From Paroedura picta (lineage: Eukaryota > Chordata > Lepidosauria > Squamata > Gekkonidae): 64,000 nucleotides of DNA. Location: contig NC_135369.1 in NCBI RefSeq assembly GCF_049243985.1, forward strand, positions 78,123,765 through 78,187,764. The letters are read 5' to 3'. The notes under the pieces were generated by a model. The model searched no databases. It saw nothing but the letters and a program-made list of their open reading frames with translations, and was not told the DNA's origin. Position 1 is the first letter of the stretch, and each line of letters starts with the position of its first letter. Shown piece after piece: positions 1 to 12,249 of the stretch. A program made the position numbers and the translations under genes.

Positions 1-1152
1 TGACAAGTTGGTAAAATGCAGTATGGAACCTAATTCTGTCAGGTGAATGAATAATTGGTTGACAAATCGTACTCAGAGGGTACCTGTTAATGGTTCAGCA
101 TCTTCTTGGAAAAGAGTGACAAGTAGAGTACCCCAAGGATCTGTCCTGGGGCCTGTGTTGTTCAACATATTTATAAATGATTTGAATGAGGGATTAGAGG
201 GGATACTTATTAAATTTGCAGACAATACTAAACTGGGAGGGGTAGCAAACACAACTGAAGACAGCAACAGAATACAGGATGATCTTGATAGGCTCGAGAA
301 GTGGGCTAAACTGAATTAAATGAAGTTCAATAGGGACAAATGTAAAGTTCTGCATTTAGGTAGGAAAAACCAGATACACCAATATAAGATAGGGGAGACT
401 TGTCTTGGCAGTAACATGTGCGAAAAGGATCTAGGAGTCTTAGTAGATCATACATTGAACATGAGTCAGCAGTGTGACTCAGTGGCTAAAAAGGTAAATG
501 GGATTTTGGACTATATCAAACGGAGTATCATGTCCAGATCACAGGAGGTGATGGTACTGTTTTACTCTGCTCTGGTTCGGCCTCACTTGGAGTACTGTGT
601 TCAGTTTTGGGCACCCCAGTTGAAGAGGGATGTTGACAAACTGGAACGTGTCCAGAAGAGGGCAACAAACATGGTGAGGGGTTTGGAGACCAAGACATAT
701 GAAGAAAGGTTGGGGGAGCTTGGTCTGTTTAACCTAGAGAGGAGACGACTGAGAGGGGATCTGATAACCATCTTCAAGTATTTAAAAGGGTGCCATATGG
801 AGGATGGAGCAGAATTGTTCTCTCTTGCCCAGAGGGACAGACCAGAATGAACGGGATGAAATTAATTCAAAAGAAATTCCACCTAAACATCCGGAAGAAG
901 TTCCTGACAGTTAGAGCGGTTTCTCAGTGGAACAAGCTTCCTCAGGAGGTGGTGGGTTCTCCATCTTTGGAAATTTTAAAACAGAGGCTGGATAGCCATC
1001 TAACGGAGAGGCTGATTCTGTGAAGGCAAAGGGGTGGCAGGTTACAGTAGATGAGCGATTGGGATGTGAGTGTCCTGCATAGTGCAGGAAGTTGGACTAG
1101 ATGACCTATGAGGTCCCTTGCAACTCTATTATTCTATGATTCTATGATTCTA
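1..1152 (+). mobile_element. CR1 LINE, 3' portion (reverse transcriptase C-terminal half and 3' end)
   Basis: Two adjoining frames (47-319 and 320-850, then 790-1023) read as the second half of a CR1 ORF2. Seen are the RT turn VPQGSVLGP, the motif [12 protein letters not shown] and the C-terminal LERRRLRGDLITIFKYLKG typical of CR1. The usual FADD of CR1 reads FADN here, so the second catalytic Asp is lost. The frame is broken by a stop at about 317 and by a shift near 850. The 3' end is the CR1 hallmark, an ATTCTATG-type repeat at 1129-1152. The 5' part lies outside the window. This is a dead retroposon copy; the family copies itself by target-primed reverse transcription. Confidence 0.93.
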
Positions 1153-1997
1153 TCTGAGGCAGGATTGTAATCCTGTGAGTGTAATTGGCCAACATAGGCA
1201 GGGATTTTCCTTTGTTCTCCACTGTACATAATGGGCATTTTCAGGGGGTTTCCTAAGTTCAGTTTTGGTTCTCTGTACTTTAGAACTGGGGTCAATAAAG
1301 AGGTGAAGTGAACTCCCAGTGTCCTGGTCTCTGAACCCATGGATATAATATTACCTATGTGTTAGTTGAAGGAGAAAAAGAAGAAAGGAAGGAAATGTAA
1401 AGTTGCTCAAGACTCTTACAGCATAGAAAATTCTGGAGGTGAAGAATTTTGGGGAGAAGGTTGGGATTTCCAGATTGTCCTCACCACCCACAATTACTCA
1501 TGGATTCCCAGTGTATTTTATCATAAAGGTAAATTTTAATAATGTTATTTATAAAACAATACTGATACATCTAGTATTTCTTTAATGTAAAAAATAACCC
1601 TTTCTCCATAAAAGCAGTTATATGCTCCTTATATATAAAAAAAGAATCTCTGTTCTTGTAACAGTAAGATTTTTACTTCCTTTTGCCAAACAAATCACAA
1701 GCACTACTTCTTTTTTGATGAGGGTGTTTATGATAAAGCAAATGATAACAACAACAAAGACACTTTGTAAAGGGCAGTGAAATATATAGTATGAATTACA
1801 GATATTAGCTTGACATAATATTCTTACACAAGTTGAACTGTAAAAGGAGAGCTTGATTCACAGTGATATGATCATTCTAAAAATAATGCTGTAAACCTAT
1901 ATACACTTGGGAGTGGGAAAAATGGTCAATTAAAAAAAAATTTTGGCCAGTGATGGGTTTGCATGCATGTTTTTGAACACCTGGGTCAATGGGACAT
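1153..1997. other. No recognised feature
   Basis: AT-rich sequence with no convincing frame, RNA gene or terminal repeat. It is the target into which the BovB at 2008 inserted. Confidence 0.5.
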
Positions 1998-2007
1998 AAT
2001 CATGCTT
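1998..2007. repeat. Target-site duplication, left copy (BovB 1)
   Basis: AATCATGCTT here is repeated exactly at 3378-3387 and frames the BovB insertion. This gives the true insertion limits. Confidence 0.85.
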
Positions 2008-3377
2008 TTGATGTTGTTAGGTGAAAAGTCGTGTCCAACCAATTGCGACCCTATGGACAATGATCCTCCAGGCCTTCCTGTCTTCTACCATTCCATGGAG
2101 TCCATTTAAATTTGCACCGCTTCAGTGACTCCATCCAGCCACCTCATTCTCTGTCATCCCCGTCTTCTTTTGCCCTCGATCTCTCCCAGCATTAGGCTCT
2201 TCTCCAGGGAGTCCTTCCTTCTCATGAGGTGGCCAAAATATTTGAGTTTCATCTTCAGGATCTGGCCTTCTAAGGAGCAGTCAGGGCTGATCTCCTCTAG
2301 GACTGACAGGTTTGTTCGCCTTGCAGTCCAAGGGACTCGCAAGAGTCTTCTCCAGCACCAGAGTTCAAAAGCCTCAATTCTTTGACGCTCGGCCTTCCTT
2401 ATGGTCCAACTTTCGCAGCCATACATTGCAACTGGGAAGACCATAGCCTTGACTAAACGCACTTTTGTTGGCAGGGTGATGTCTCTGCTTTTTAGGATGC
2501 TGTCTAGATTTGCCATGGCTTTCCTTGGTAGGAGCAAGCATCTTTTAATTTCTTTGCTGCAGTCCCCTTCTGCAGTGATCTTGGAGCCCAGGAAAATAAA
2601 ATCTGTCACTACTTCCATTTCTTCCCCATCTATTTGCCAGGAATTGAGAGGGCCGGATGCCATGATCTTTGTTTTCTTGATGTTGAGTTTCAAGCCAACT
2701 TTTGCACTCTCCTCCTTCACCCGCATCAACAGGCTCTTTAGTTCGTCTTCGCTTTCTGCCATTAGAGTGGTATCATCTGAATATCTGAGGTTGTTGATAT
2801 TTCTCCCTGCAATCTTGATCCCAATTTGTGACTCCTCTAACCCCGCCTTTCTCATGATGTGCTCCGCATACAAGTTAAATAGGCAAGGCAACAGTATACA
2901 GGCTTGCCGAAGTCCTTTCCCAATTTTGAACCAATCAGTGATTCCATGCCCGGTTCTCACTGTTGCTTCTTGACCTGCATATAGGTTTCTCAAGAGACAA
3001 ATAAGATGCTCTGGTATTCCCAACTCTTTAAGAACTTGCCACAATTTGTTGTGTTCCACACAATCAAAGGTTTTAGCATAATCAATGAAGCAGAAGTAGA
3101 TGTTCTTCTGGAGCTCCCTAGCTTTCTCCATGATCCAGCGTACGTTGGCAATTTGATTTCTAGTTCCTCTGGCTCTTCGAAATCCTGCCTGTACTTCTGT
3201 AAGTTCTCAGTCCTCATATTGCTGGAGCCTAGCTTGTAGGATTTTGAGCATCACCTTGCTAGCATGAGAAATTAGTGCAATGGTGCGGTAGTTTGAACAT
3301 TCTTTGGCATTGCCCTTCTTTGGGATTGGACCTTTCCCAATCCTGTGGCCACTGTTGAGTTTTCCAGTGAGTTTTCC
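2008..3377 (-). mobile_element. BovB (RTE clade) LINE, 5'-truncated, dead
   Basis: On the minus strand a 325-codon frame (3131-2154) reads as a BovB reverse transcriptase. It runs from the palm motif CFIDYAKTFDCVEHNKLW through GIKIAGRNINNLRYSDDTT to the C-terminal FELWCWRRLLRVPWTARRTN and FGHLMRRKDSLEKSLMLG. The catalytic YADD is YSDD here, and GVRQGCILSP reads GLRQACILLP, so the enzyme would be inactive. The N-terminal endonuclease is absent because of the usual 5' truncation. An upstream piece in another frame (3419-3207) carries KKGNAKECSNYRTIALISH, so a frameshift lies near 3200. The 3' end at 2008 and the 5' end at 3377 abut a 10-bp target duplication. A short doubling of the 5' junction bases (about 3355-3377) may come from 5' end joining. 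Confidence 0.95.
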
Positions 3378-3387
3378 AATCATGCTT
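3378..3387. repeat. Target-site duplication, right copy (BovB 1)
   Basis: AATCATGCTT, identical to 1998-2007. Confidence 0.85.
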
Positions 3388-4089
3388 AGGCTATGAAAAG
3401 ATAGGTCAATAGACTTCACCCAAGTTTGTATTTTAAAGAAGAAAACTTTAAATGCCTAGCAGTACTGAAGGGGAGAAAAGCACTAAACTTTCAACACGAT
3501 GGCTACTCAACAGGAAATGCAGCTGGAAGAATCTCTCCTTACTGGACTAGTATGAAATTGGCCAGTAAGGAGAGACCAAACATCCTGTGACACTGTCCAC
3601 TTTTCCCCATAGGAATGCAGGACACATCCTCCCAAGAGAAAAATGAACTTAAAAAAAGAAGCCCAGTACAGGCACAAGATTTGAATTAAAGTAATACCTA
3701 CTGGAATTCAGTGATAATCAGAAGTAAGCTGTGAATGTAGAAAGGATCTCAGACTATGACTTTAAGGCTCCTTCATTAGCATCCTGTGTAAAATGCAATA
3801 TCAGATTGTCCCCTTGGCCTGTGGCAAGGGGGAGGGGGAAGCAAAAAAGGAAAATGCACAATTTTACCATTACCAACACCCGATAAGATGTCTGACTCTT
3901 TTATTATAACAGTCTCTCAGCAGCTCTTGACTCTGGGACCTTGGGCTATCAAGCAGCAGGTCAGCCGATAAATTATCACTTATGGGAAAACTCAGCTTTA
4001 CATATTAATTGGTGTAATGAAACCCCAACAGTTTTTGCAATGAAATGCACCAACACAAGCCTGTGATTTTGACTGGTAGTACAGCAGAA
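3388..4089. other. No recognised feature
   Basis: Unique-looking AT-rich DNA. Only short frames on both strands, none with a recognisable domain. Confidence 0.5.
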
Positions 4090-5630
4090 TGGGGCAGAGG
4101 TACTTAGGAGGGGGGAGAGCAATCACACTCATACCATCTTCCGTGTGGGGTTCCACAAGGCATGATACTCTTCCCCACACTGTTTAACATCTTTAACATC
4201 CAACAAATCCAGGGATTGGGGCCAGCTGTATCTCTAGATGGGCGACCATCCTACCCCCCCCCCCCCCCCCGAAAGATTTGACAGTTGTTTAGAAGCAGTG
4301 ACGGTCTGGCTCAGACAAAGTTGTCTGAAACTCAACCCCTCCAAGATAGAGGTCCTGTGGTTTGGTAGGAAGGGGAACGATTACAATTACATACCCTGGA
4401 AGTGCAATTACACACCTTGGGCAGAGTGCAACTGGAGATCTCGCACTCGGCCAAGAATTTCTGTGTGTGTGTGTGGGGGGGGAGGCAGATTTACAGTACT
4501 GGCACCCAGGGAGGCCTGCTCAGGTGTTTCAGCCATGTTGTGTCAGAAATAATGTACCCACGTTGCTGGTGATGCCAGCCTAGGGCTTCTTTTGCCTCCA
4601 GCAACATGACTGAAACACAGGGCTAGGGCCCCCGACAGCCAGTTATTTGGTGGCAGAGTGTGTATGGCCCAGGGACAGGGGTCTCTAGATGTAATGCAAA
4701 TAGAGTCCACCATCCACAGCTGTCATTTCCTCCAGAAGAACTGATATGTGTAGTCTGGGGGACATGGTACCTTGGTACCACATGGTAACTAGACTTTTTA
4801 GCAGGTTTGTCCATTCCTTCAAGAGTACTTAGAAATTTGGAAATGAAGAGTGGTGTTACGGCTAAACATGTATAGGTGTCCATCTCACCCATGCATACTA
4901 CAGTGAGTCAAGTTTCTGGCAGTTCTCGCTCTACGCAGGCCTGCCCTTAGCCTTGACCCAGAAACTACAGCTGGTCCAAAATGTAGCGATCCTCACAGCA
5001 ACACCGTGGAGGTCCCACATCCGGCCCATTCTCCACCAACTGCAGTGGTTGCCAGTTGAATTCCGGATCAGACTAAAGGTTTTGGTAATAACCTTCAAGG
5101 CGATATGTGGTCAGGGCCCAGTGTACCTGAGGGACCACCTCCCTGCCTATGCCCCCAAAAGAGCTCTGCGCTCCACTACCACCAACTGGCTAATGGTCTC
5201 TGGCCCTAAAGAAGTCCGCCTGGCCTCAACCAGGGCCAGAGCATTCTCTGTTCTGGCCCCCACCTGGTGGAATTAACTCCTGGAGATCATGGCCCTGACG
5301 GAGCTTCAGCAGGGCCTGCAGAAAGGAGCTCTTCCGCCAGGCATTTGGTTGAGACTAGGTATAACCCATAACCAACAGTGACTGAAGGGCCCCTGCTCCC
5401 CCCCTCCCAGAACCCCACCAGAGCGCTCTGGACCTGTTGCGTTGTTGCACTGTTGCATTGTTTGTACCATTATACTGTTATATTGTTATACTGTTACAGC
5501 CATTGTTATTAATATTATTGTACAGTAATTAATATAGATTGTTTCATGTATTGTTCATATGTTATATGTAAACTGCCCTGAGCCTCCAGGGAGGGCGGTA
5601 TATAAACAAACAAACAAATAAAATATCATA
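4090..5630 (+). mobile_element. L2-type LINE, interrupted and decayed
   Basis: The piece at 4140-4440 reads GVPQG-like sequence followed by a poly-C run and SCLKLNPSKIEVLWFGRKG, the L2 RT region. The piece at 4925-5290 reads LQLVQNVAILTATPWRSHI, LHQLQWLPVEFRIRLKVLV and RARAFSVLAPTWWN, the L2 C-terminus. The 3' end (about 5560-5630) has the L2 signature CTGAGCCTCCAGGGAGGGCG then an AAACA-type tail. Between about 4462 and 4915 the L2 frame is absent and the sequence is unrelated, so something was inserted or replaced there; I could not identify it. Frames are broken throughout. Confidence 0.85.
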
Positions 5631-6879
5631 TGCATCTCACCATGTTTGAGATTACAACAATGCCAAATAGCAGCTAAGGCTTCTGCAAGAAGTGGTCTTG
5701 TGTAAGCTGCTCTCTAGCTATGTCAAAAAGAGTCAGAATCAGATATTCTCAGTTCTGTTATCCAACTGCTTTTCTTGTTTGCTGGTTGGGATTTATTGGA
5801 AGAGGATTTTTTAAGGCTGGTAAAGCAAAACAGTTTGGGATTCCTAGTAAATAGTAAAGAAAAATAGCTGAAATTGATGACTGTTGAATTCAGATTTGGA
5901 CTTGGAAGTGTTTCAGAAGAAAGGCTGGTGTGGGTGTTGAAGTTTCCAAGGAGAAAAAGAAAGAAAGTATGGAACTCTTAATATTTACGACTTGATATAA
6001 AATCTGTTTCTATAGCTGGGGATTTAAAAATGTCTAGAAAAATCATCAAAAAGTAGATTTCCCCAGCTATCCCTTTATGGACTAATTTAAACCATACAGA
6101 TTTTTTGAGGAAACAAAAAGAGCAAGTATGTTCTGGCCTACATAGGCCTACCCCATGTCCACTTAGGGAAAGATTTCCAAGACTTGCTAGTGATTCTGGA
6201 ATCCAGCAGAACATTTCACACCTTTTCCCATACTATTTGTTGCTTACGAAGATCCAGATGGTACAGAACAATCTGGTCCTGGGTGAATAATTTAAACCCT
6301 TTGTGGAAAGATTGACTTACTTTAACTTTGCAACCCAGCATGAATGATACATAGGCCAATTAGGCACCCAGGGTCAAGGAGCCCACATTTTGAGACAAAT
6401 AGGCATGCCAAGGAGGGAAATGGAGAATTATGTGACTGAAATATGACACAGAGCCCTCTGAAGTCTATGGAAGTTCTCAGTGATGTCAGGGTTTGGAAGG
6501 TATCCCATGCCTAGAGCAAGAATTCTGGATCGTATGGGTAGACAAAACTTCAGAAGCCACAAAAAACAGTTGCAGAGGCTACTTCTGCTACCAAGCTCTG
6601 CAATAGCAGCAGTTGTTTCTTCATTCTTTCTTTTACTTACTTTCCTAATATAACTCATTCGGCAATATGGCCTTCTGCCTATGGCTAGAAGATATTTCCC
6701 CTTTTTTCCTTCCCATCAATCCTTGCTCACACATTCAATGCCTATGTGGAAAGATGGTATGCTGCGATAACCAGTCCCCTATACAGTCCCTCAGTTTGTC
6801 CCAGACTTTGGGGCTACAGCAGACCCCCTCTCCTCATTCACCCAGAAATTCCTGCTTGACAAAGTAGCTTGGACCCCCA
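5631..6879. other. No recognised feature
   Basis: AT-rich sequence with only short frames and no repeat end that I recognise. Confidence 0.45.
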
Positions 6880-7165
6880 ACATTTCAGCAGTTAAAGAGG
6901 GCTTTGATTTCCCTGCCTTTGAAAAGTGGATCTTTGTTGCGACTGATGCTTTGGACTATCCTACTGGGGTTGTTATAATGCAAGAGTGGGAGGGAACCAA
7001 ACATTCCATAGTGTATCTGAAGAGGAAACTCATCCCTCGGGGAAAAAAGCGTGTTTGACAGTCACATGGGCACTAGACAAATTTAGGCTTTATTTGCGGG
7101 GGCAAAAATTTACCCTCTTAACAAACCACTCATCCCGATAAGAGTAGTGACACCCGGACTCTCAC
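6880..7165 (+). mobile_element. Ty3/gypsy LTR-retrotransposon fossil, RNase H fragment
   Basis: A stretch reads like the start of a Ty3/gypsy RNase H domain: FVATDALDYPTGVVIMQEWE followed by KHSIVYLKRKLIPRGKK, which matches the family pattern of an ATDAS core, a V-x-MQ strand and the SRKL-like strand. Weaker similarity continues to about 7165. No LTR, gag, integrase or primer-binding site is visible. It is a broken, old fragment. Confidence 0.75.
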
Positions 7166-7485
7166 AGGCATGTGGGACACATACTTGCTCTGGAACAGGA
7201 TGAACATTCTTGGCAGTCTCTCAGAGGCTTATCCTGTGACATGCCATCCTCTTTCAACTCCATGCACAAACCTCAAGCTCAGTTTGTAACAGTCAGTTTG
7301 TAACAAAGGATCCTAAATGCTGGGATAGGGAAACACTTCAAAAGTTCAAATGAAAAGGAACTTTATAACTACCTACCTTTCTACAGTGTTATGTTCAAAC
7401 CATAAATAAAAGTTAGCTCCTTGTTTGTTTAACCATGAGGGCTGGTTGTCTCAGGGAAAGACACACACACTAGCAAAGATCCCGA

Positions 7486-7920
7486 TCTTTAAACCGCTCC
7501 TGTGGAGCGGTATAAATAAAAGAGTAAGGGCAAGGTGGGAGGAGAAAGGGCCGGGCCGAGTCCGTGATAAGAACTCGGAGGGGGCCAATCAGGATCCACA
7601 AAGCGGCTCCTGATTCCCCCCCCCCCGACTGTCACTCTGGGGCCAAGTGGCCAATTGGGAGCTGCTCGCAGCGTTGCACCCTATGGGCCACTTGGCCCAT
7701 CCTCGACTCTGCAGTGCGGTGAGTCGGCTGAGGGAAGAGGCTTCGCTGCTGGGAAAGGAGCAGGGGCGTTGCATCGAGGACGTGTCAAGGCTCCTTTCCC
7801 ACCAGTGAGGCAGCCAGCTTGGGTGGGGAGGGGGTGGTGGGAAAGGAGCAGGGCTGCCATGTCGAGGATGCAGCGGCCCTGCTCCTTTCCCGCTGCTGAG
7901 GCAGCCAGCTTGGCCGGGGA
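7486..7920 (+). mobile_element. Non-autonomous Helitron group 1, 5' part (copy A)
   Basis: The copy starts TCTTTAAACCGCTCC directly after an A, as Helitron 5' ends do (A|TC), and shares TGGAGCGGTATAAATAAA with the copies at 12839 (minus) and 29400. From about 7570 an imperfect hairpin lies around CACAAAGCGG, at the same distance from the 5' end as the internal hairpins of the other copies. The body is G+C-rich. The 3' hairpin and CTAG end are missing; the copy stops where a CR1 3' end begins at 7921. No coding capacity for Rep/helicase. Confidence 0.65.
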
Positions 7921-8000
7921 GTGTCCTGCATGGTGCAGGGGGTTGGACTAGATGACCCAGGAGATCCCTTCCAACTCTATGATTCTATGATTCTATGATC
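7921..8000 (+). mobile_element. CR1 3' end fragment
   Basis: It contains GTGTCCTGCATGGTGCAGGG, GGACTAGATGACCC and a closing ATTCTATG-type repeat, the same 3' end as at 1060-1152. It abuts the Helitron piece without an obvious duplication. Confidence 0.9.
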
Positions 8001-8074
8001 CTCACTTCTTGATACAATAATACCGGGTTCATCATACTAGCCTGCAAACCCTATATATGCTGTTGCCTTGAGTT

Positions 8075-8205
8075 TCATAGAAGATTTTCATCTGGACATG
8101 AAATTGGGATCACTGGGGGTGGGCAGGTAGTTGTGAGTTTCCTGCATTATGCACGGGGATGGATTAGATGACGTTGGAGATCCCCTTCCAACTCTATGAA
8201 GATGT
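8075..8205 (+). mobile_element. CR1 3' end fragment, more diverged
   Basis: GAGTTTCCTGCATTATGCAC then GGATTAGATGACG and CTTCCAACTCTATGA match the CR1 3' end. It also contains the CTGGACATGAAATTGGGATC segment seen in reverse at 55338-55525. Confidence 0.8.
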
Positions 8206-8239
8206 GGCTTATAAATGAAAATAGTAACAACAAGTTCAG

Positions 8240-9337
8240 AGACAAAGGGTAGTCACTGGGGGGGAAGCAATCGTGCCGCAATCCATTCCATTGTAGGATG
8301 CCAAGAGGTGCAATTCTCTCCCCAATATTATTCATCTATATGCGCTCTGTTGCACAGCTGGTCCAGGGGAATGGGCTTGGGTGCCACAGTATGTTGATGA
8401 CACCGAGTTCTATCTGTTGATGGGCAGCTGGCTGGATACACCCCCAGATTCGTTGGCCAGATGTCTGCAGGCTGTGGGAGGATGGCTCTGGCAGAGCTGC
8501 CTGAAACTTAACCCTTCGAAGATAAAGGTCCTTTGGCTGGGAAGAAGTTGCCAGAAGCGGGAGCTTCATACACCATGAAAACAAGCTTCCGGGGGTGACC
8601 TTCAACCCCTCCCTATCAATGGAGATGCAGGTCACAAATGTAGTTTACCAGACATTTTACCATCTTTAAGTATTAATAAGCTTGGGTGACTTAAATTCAC
8701 TCTACGCAGGTTTAAGTTTGGCCGTGACCTGGAGATTACAGCTGGTGCAGAACACGGCTGCATGGATCCTTACAGGATACCATGGAGGGCCCATATTCAA
8801 TTGGCCCCCCAGTAGCTGCATTGGCTACCAATGGATTTCCAGATCAGTTTCAAGGTTCTCGTACTGACCTTTAAGGCTCTACACGTTCTGGTCCTTGTGT
8901 ACCTGAGGGACCACCTCTCCCAATATGCCCCCTTGAGAGCATTGCGCCCCACTAACAGTAATTTGTTGGTTATCCCTGGCCATAAAGCCATTTGTCTAGC
9001 CTAGACCAGGGCCAGGGTCTTTTCAGGGCCTGGCTCCAATCTGGTAAAATGAGATTCCAGTTGAAATTTGGGCCCTGACGGAACTGTCAACATTCTGCAG
9101 GTACTCTTCTGCTGGGTTTATAGTCGAAACCATGGCTATCTGGAACCTGTATGGGCCTCCCTCCTCCTTGGCTCATCACCTCCCATTTTAGACCATCCTC
9201 ACTTCAGTTATTCCAGCAGAGGGTATTTAAGAAGCTGGGGGGAGGGTTACTGGTTTTAACTGATTTACTATTATTTTAAACCACCCCAAGCATGCTTGCA
9301 GGCAGGGGTGGTACAGAAATTGAATAAATAAATAATG
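8240..9337 (+). mobile_element. L2-type LINE, 3' portion
   Basis: The pieces follow L2 order: a GAILSPILFIYM-like RT segment (about 8300), QYVDDTEFYLL (8381 frame, a variant of the Y-x-DD active site), SCLKLNPSKIKVLWLGRS, the region around 8740-8960 matching the L2 C-terminus, and an AATAAATA tail at about 9325. Frames are broken. It lies tail to tail with the L2 on the other strand that begins at 9340. Confidence 0.85.
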
Positions 9338-9339
9338 AC

Positions 9340-9920
9340 AATTGTTATTTATTTTATTTGTTTGTTTGACTTCTATACTGCTCCTCACTTGGCATCTTGG
9401 GGTAGTGTACATGAAATATAGAAACTATACATTATAACATTTGTAATCAAACTGAGACAAGGAGATATAACTGATATAACAGATCACAGAGAATGGTCTA
9501 ACAGATGAGGGACATTTGGTCGTTCGTGTTGCAGTTTCCTGGCAGTGGTGTCGGATTTGGGTCCCTGTTGTTGGTCTTATCCAGAAGAGCTCCATTTTGC
9601 AGGCTCTGTAAAACTGTTCTGGTAGGGCCTTGATCTTGTTTGGGAGCTCATTCCACCAGGCCGGGACCACAGAGGAGAAGGTTTTGGCTCTGGCTAAGGA
9701 CAGGTGAATTTCTTTGAGGCCAGGGATTACTAGGTTGTTGGAATATATAAAGTGAGTTGTTCTTTAGGGAGCATAGACGAACAGATGGTCTTTGAGGTAC
9801 CCAGGACCCTGACTGTGTATGGCCTTGTTATCATCAACAATTGTTCTTAATTTAGAGTCAGGAGGATACTGGGCTGCAGGAACCTCTTGCTTTATCTTGG
9901 CTTATGGTCCAGTAGAAAGT
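9340..9920 (-). mobile_element. L2-type LINE, 3' portion, opposite strand
   Basis: On the minus strand the frame 9670-9425 reads MVPAWWNELPNKIKALPEQF and RACKMELFWI, the L2 C-terminus just before the 3' UTR. More diverged L2 sequence (LRDHL-like segment) continues to about 9920. Confidence 0.75.
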
Positions 9921-10909
9921 CCATAAGCAGGTTGCAGGTATTGACCTTAGTATCAGTGGCGATTGATGGATGAAAACCGATAGCAGACCATTGCTGCTAT
10001 AGACTTTGCTTATGGCTCTGGGCGGAGAACACATTAATTGCTGAGGATTGGAAAGCTGGTTGTTGCCCGTTTGGAGAAAAAGGAGAGATGAGGATAATGA
10101 TGAGTATTTGGGTAACAGTTCTAATCAATAGTTTCTATATTAGGGCTATGTACAAACTGAGATAAATGATTCAAAAAAGGTGTTTTTACTGGGCTGCAGT
10201 TTTGTTCCATGTGCCCCAGCCGAGTTCTCCGGTTTTATTTTCTGTGTATGTATCTGGACATCATAATCCTATGCTGAGGGTTCATCTGTTGGAGGTCATT
10301 ATGCTATCATTCAGACAGTACTCATACTTAATCTGCTGAGACAGGGTAAAATAATAGTTTAAATGTAATAATAACATCTAATGAAGGGAGTTGTACTGCC
10401 GCTGCTGACTGTTCTGTTGCCATATGCCTTGAAGCTCTGTTCATTCTGGGAAGACAACATCGTGAATGTTTGGCTAGTCCAAACAGCTAGGTTGCTTGGA
10501 ATTCACCACCAAAGCTACCTGTATTGCCCATTGTTTCAACTAATTTACATGCTTTTGAAGATCCTTTTATTCAGATAGTATATTCATATTGACTCCCCCC
10601 CCCCTTTTCTTTTTTTTGTGAGAGAACAATTCAAAATGTGTTGAATAAGGGAGGGGGGTTAAGTCCGTTCAATTTCACTGTGTTCCAGAATGAGTGGAAA
10701 ACACCCTGTGGCCACTGAAATCTACATACAGGACTCTATGAAGCAATGGGACAGAGAAGGAAGGATGGGAATAATGAAGGACAGAGAGGGAATGCTTTGG
10801 GATGGTGAAGTATGCTGGACAAAAGTCCTGTTTTGAGGAATGGTACCTTGCGCTGCCTCCACCATTAGGTTAACTGAGACAGGTGCTGTATGCAGTAAAT
10901 GATAAAAGA
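9921..10909. other. No recognised feature
   Basis: AT-rich DNA. No repeat ends or convincing frames. Confidence 0.45.
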
Positions 10910-11650
10910 CTAGGGGCAAAGCCCGTTATATTGAGGCATATAACAGGTGCTAGAGCTTGGGGGTGGGAAGAGTAAAGGGAGGGGTTGTCCTGTCTGTAAG
11001 GGCATGGGGTTGAATGTGTGTGTTGTGTGGTGGGTTGTGGTAGCATGCAAGCAATATGGGCATGGGTGTGGAGATATGGGTGTCAAGAACCTGTGATTTG
11101 GAGTGTTCGTTGAGTATGGAAGAGGACGGACCTTTGGGAATTGTGGCATAGTGGTTACAGATGAGCTTTCCAGAGCCATATCTTCAGATATGGGAAGGGG
11201 AAATCAGACTGGAGACTCTTCTTAGGGGAAGATTACATGGCAACCAGTTCCTTGCAGTTCTGCATTCAACCTCATTCCCCTTCTTGTGTGAATTAGGCCA
11301 CAGATACCGAAACGTCCCCCTGCCCCTATCTACATGGGGTAATCACAAGTACACAGATGTCTGCCCTGCTCCTTCTGTCTCCATTTTTTTACCGTTGATA
11401 AAATGTTATGTGCCCACATGCTTCTTTAACTGTTGCCCCTTAGAATAAGAAGAGCTGGATTTTTGTACCCTGCTGTTTACTACCCAAAGGAGTCTCAAAG
11501 TGGTTTACAAACACCTTTTCCCTTCCTCAACCCTTGTGAAGGAGGTGGGGCTGAGAGAGCTCTGTGAGAAAGCAGTTTATACTTGCCTTCCTTTCCTCTC
11601 CTCATAACAAGGTGGGGCTGAGAGAGCTCTCCAGTTTAGAGGCCGCCGTT
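10910..11650 (-). mobile_element. Non-autonomous Helitron group 2, copy G
   Basis: Read on the minus strand, the copy ends with a hairpin (GCCC..GGGC type, 10919-10947), then TTTGCCCCTAG, with T following. That is the Helitron 3' pattern of hairpin, short spacer and CTRR|T. The body matches the copies at 13727-14559, 39191-40450 and 56962-57812, including the GGTGTCAAGAACCTGTG and GGGGAAGATTACATGGCAAC segments. The far end (11446-11650) contains a stretch related to the 3' half of the tRNA-derived SINE, as in the other copies, so it belongs to the unit. No protein-coding capacity. Confidence 0.7.
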
Positions 11651-12249
11651 CTTTAACTGTTACCCCACAATGTCTCTCAGAGACCAATGCTAGTTGCTCT
11701 TCTCCCTCCCCCAGCTGTTTCATCCTGCCAAAATAAGTCCAACATTAACTTATTTGGCAAGGAATTTAAAGTCACCCCAACCAGAGGGATTTCTCCTCAG
11801 AATTCGCAGAGCACATGGAGCCAGGCCTCCGAGGACTCTCCCTTCAATTGGCTGACTTTCCTTTCCCCACATTCTCATTGGCTCTGGTTGCAGGGAACCT
11901 CACTGAGTCCAGCTTCCAGGGTTTTAATGGCCACTTCAAGCTTCTTAGGGGCACGTTGAGGATGGACAGTTTTTATTCTGTAGAGCCCACTTCTTTGGGC
12001 AGTCCTTTTGCTGGGCAGAGTTTTGTGTTGGTAACATGAAAAAAGTAGACCCCAGCAAGTTCAAGGGGACGTGAAGGGCAAGAAGTAAAGAGGGTGGGTA
12101 TTATGAATAGTTCATATTTTATCAAGAAAAGTACTGGGAATATTTGTTAGAACAGCTTTGGATCCCTAGTGGCCCCTCAGACCTGGTTTGTGTTTGTAGA
12201 ACTGAGGCGGGAGAGCCCTGAGAGAGGAGAATAGATTAAACCAAGCCTA
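11651..12249. other. No recognised feature
   Basis: Mixed sequence with no recognised repeat. The short frames at 11687-12039 have no recognisable domain. Confidence 0.4.

Noticed and set aside
12160-12215. CTAG plus CCTCAG/CTGAGG as the 3' end of Helitron copy B
   Set aside because: The stem is short, the loop is too large and the host base before CTAG does not fit; the boundary is left open.
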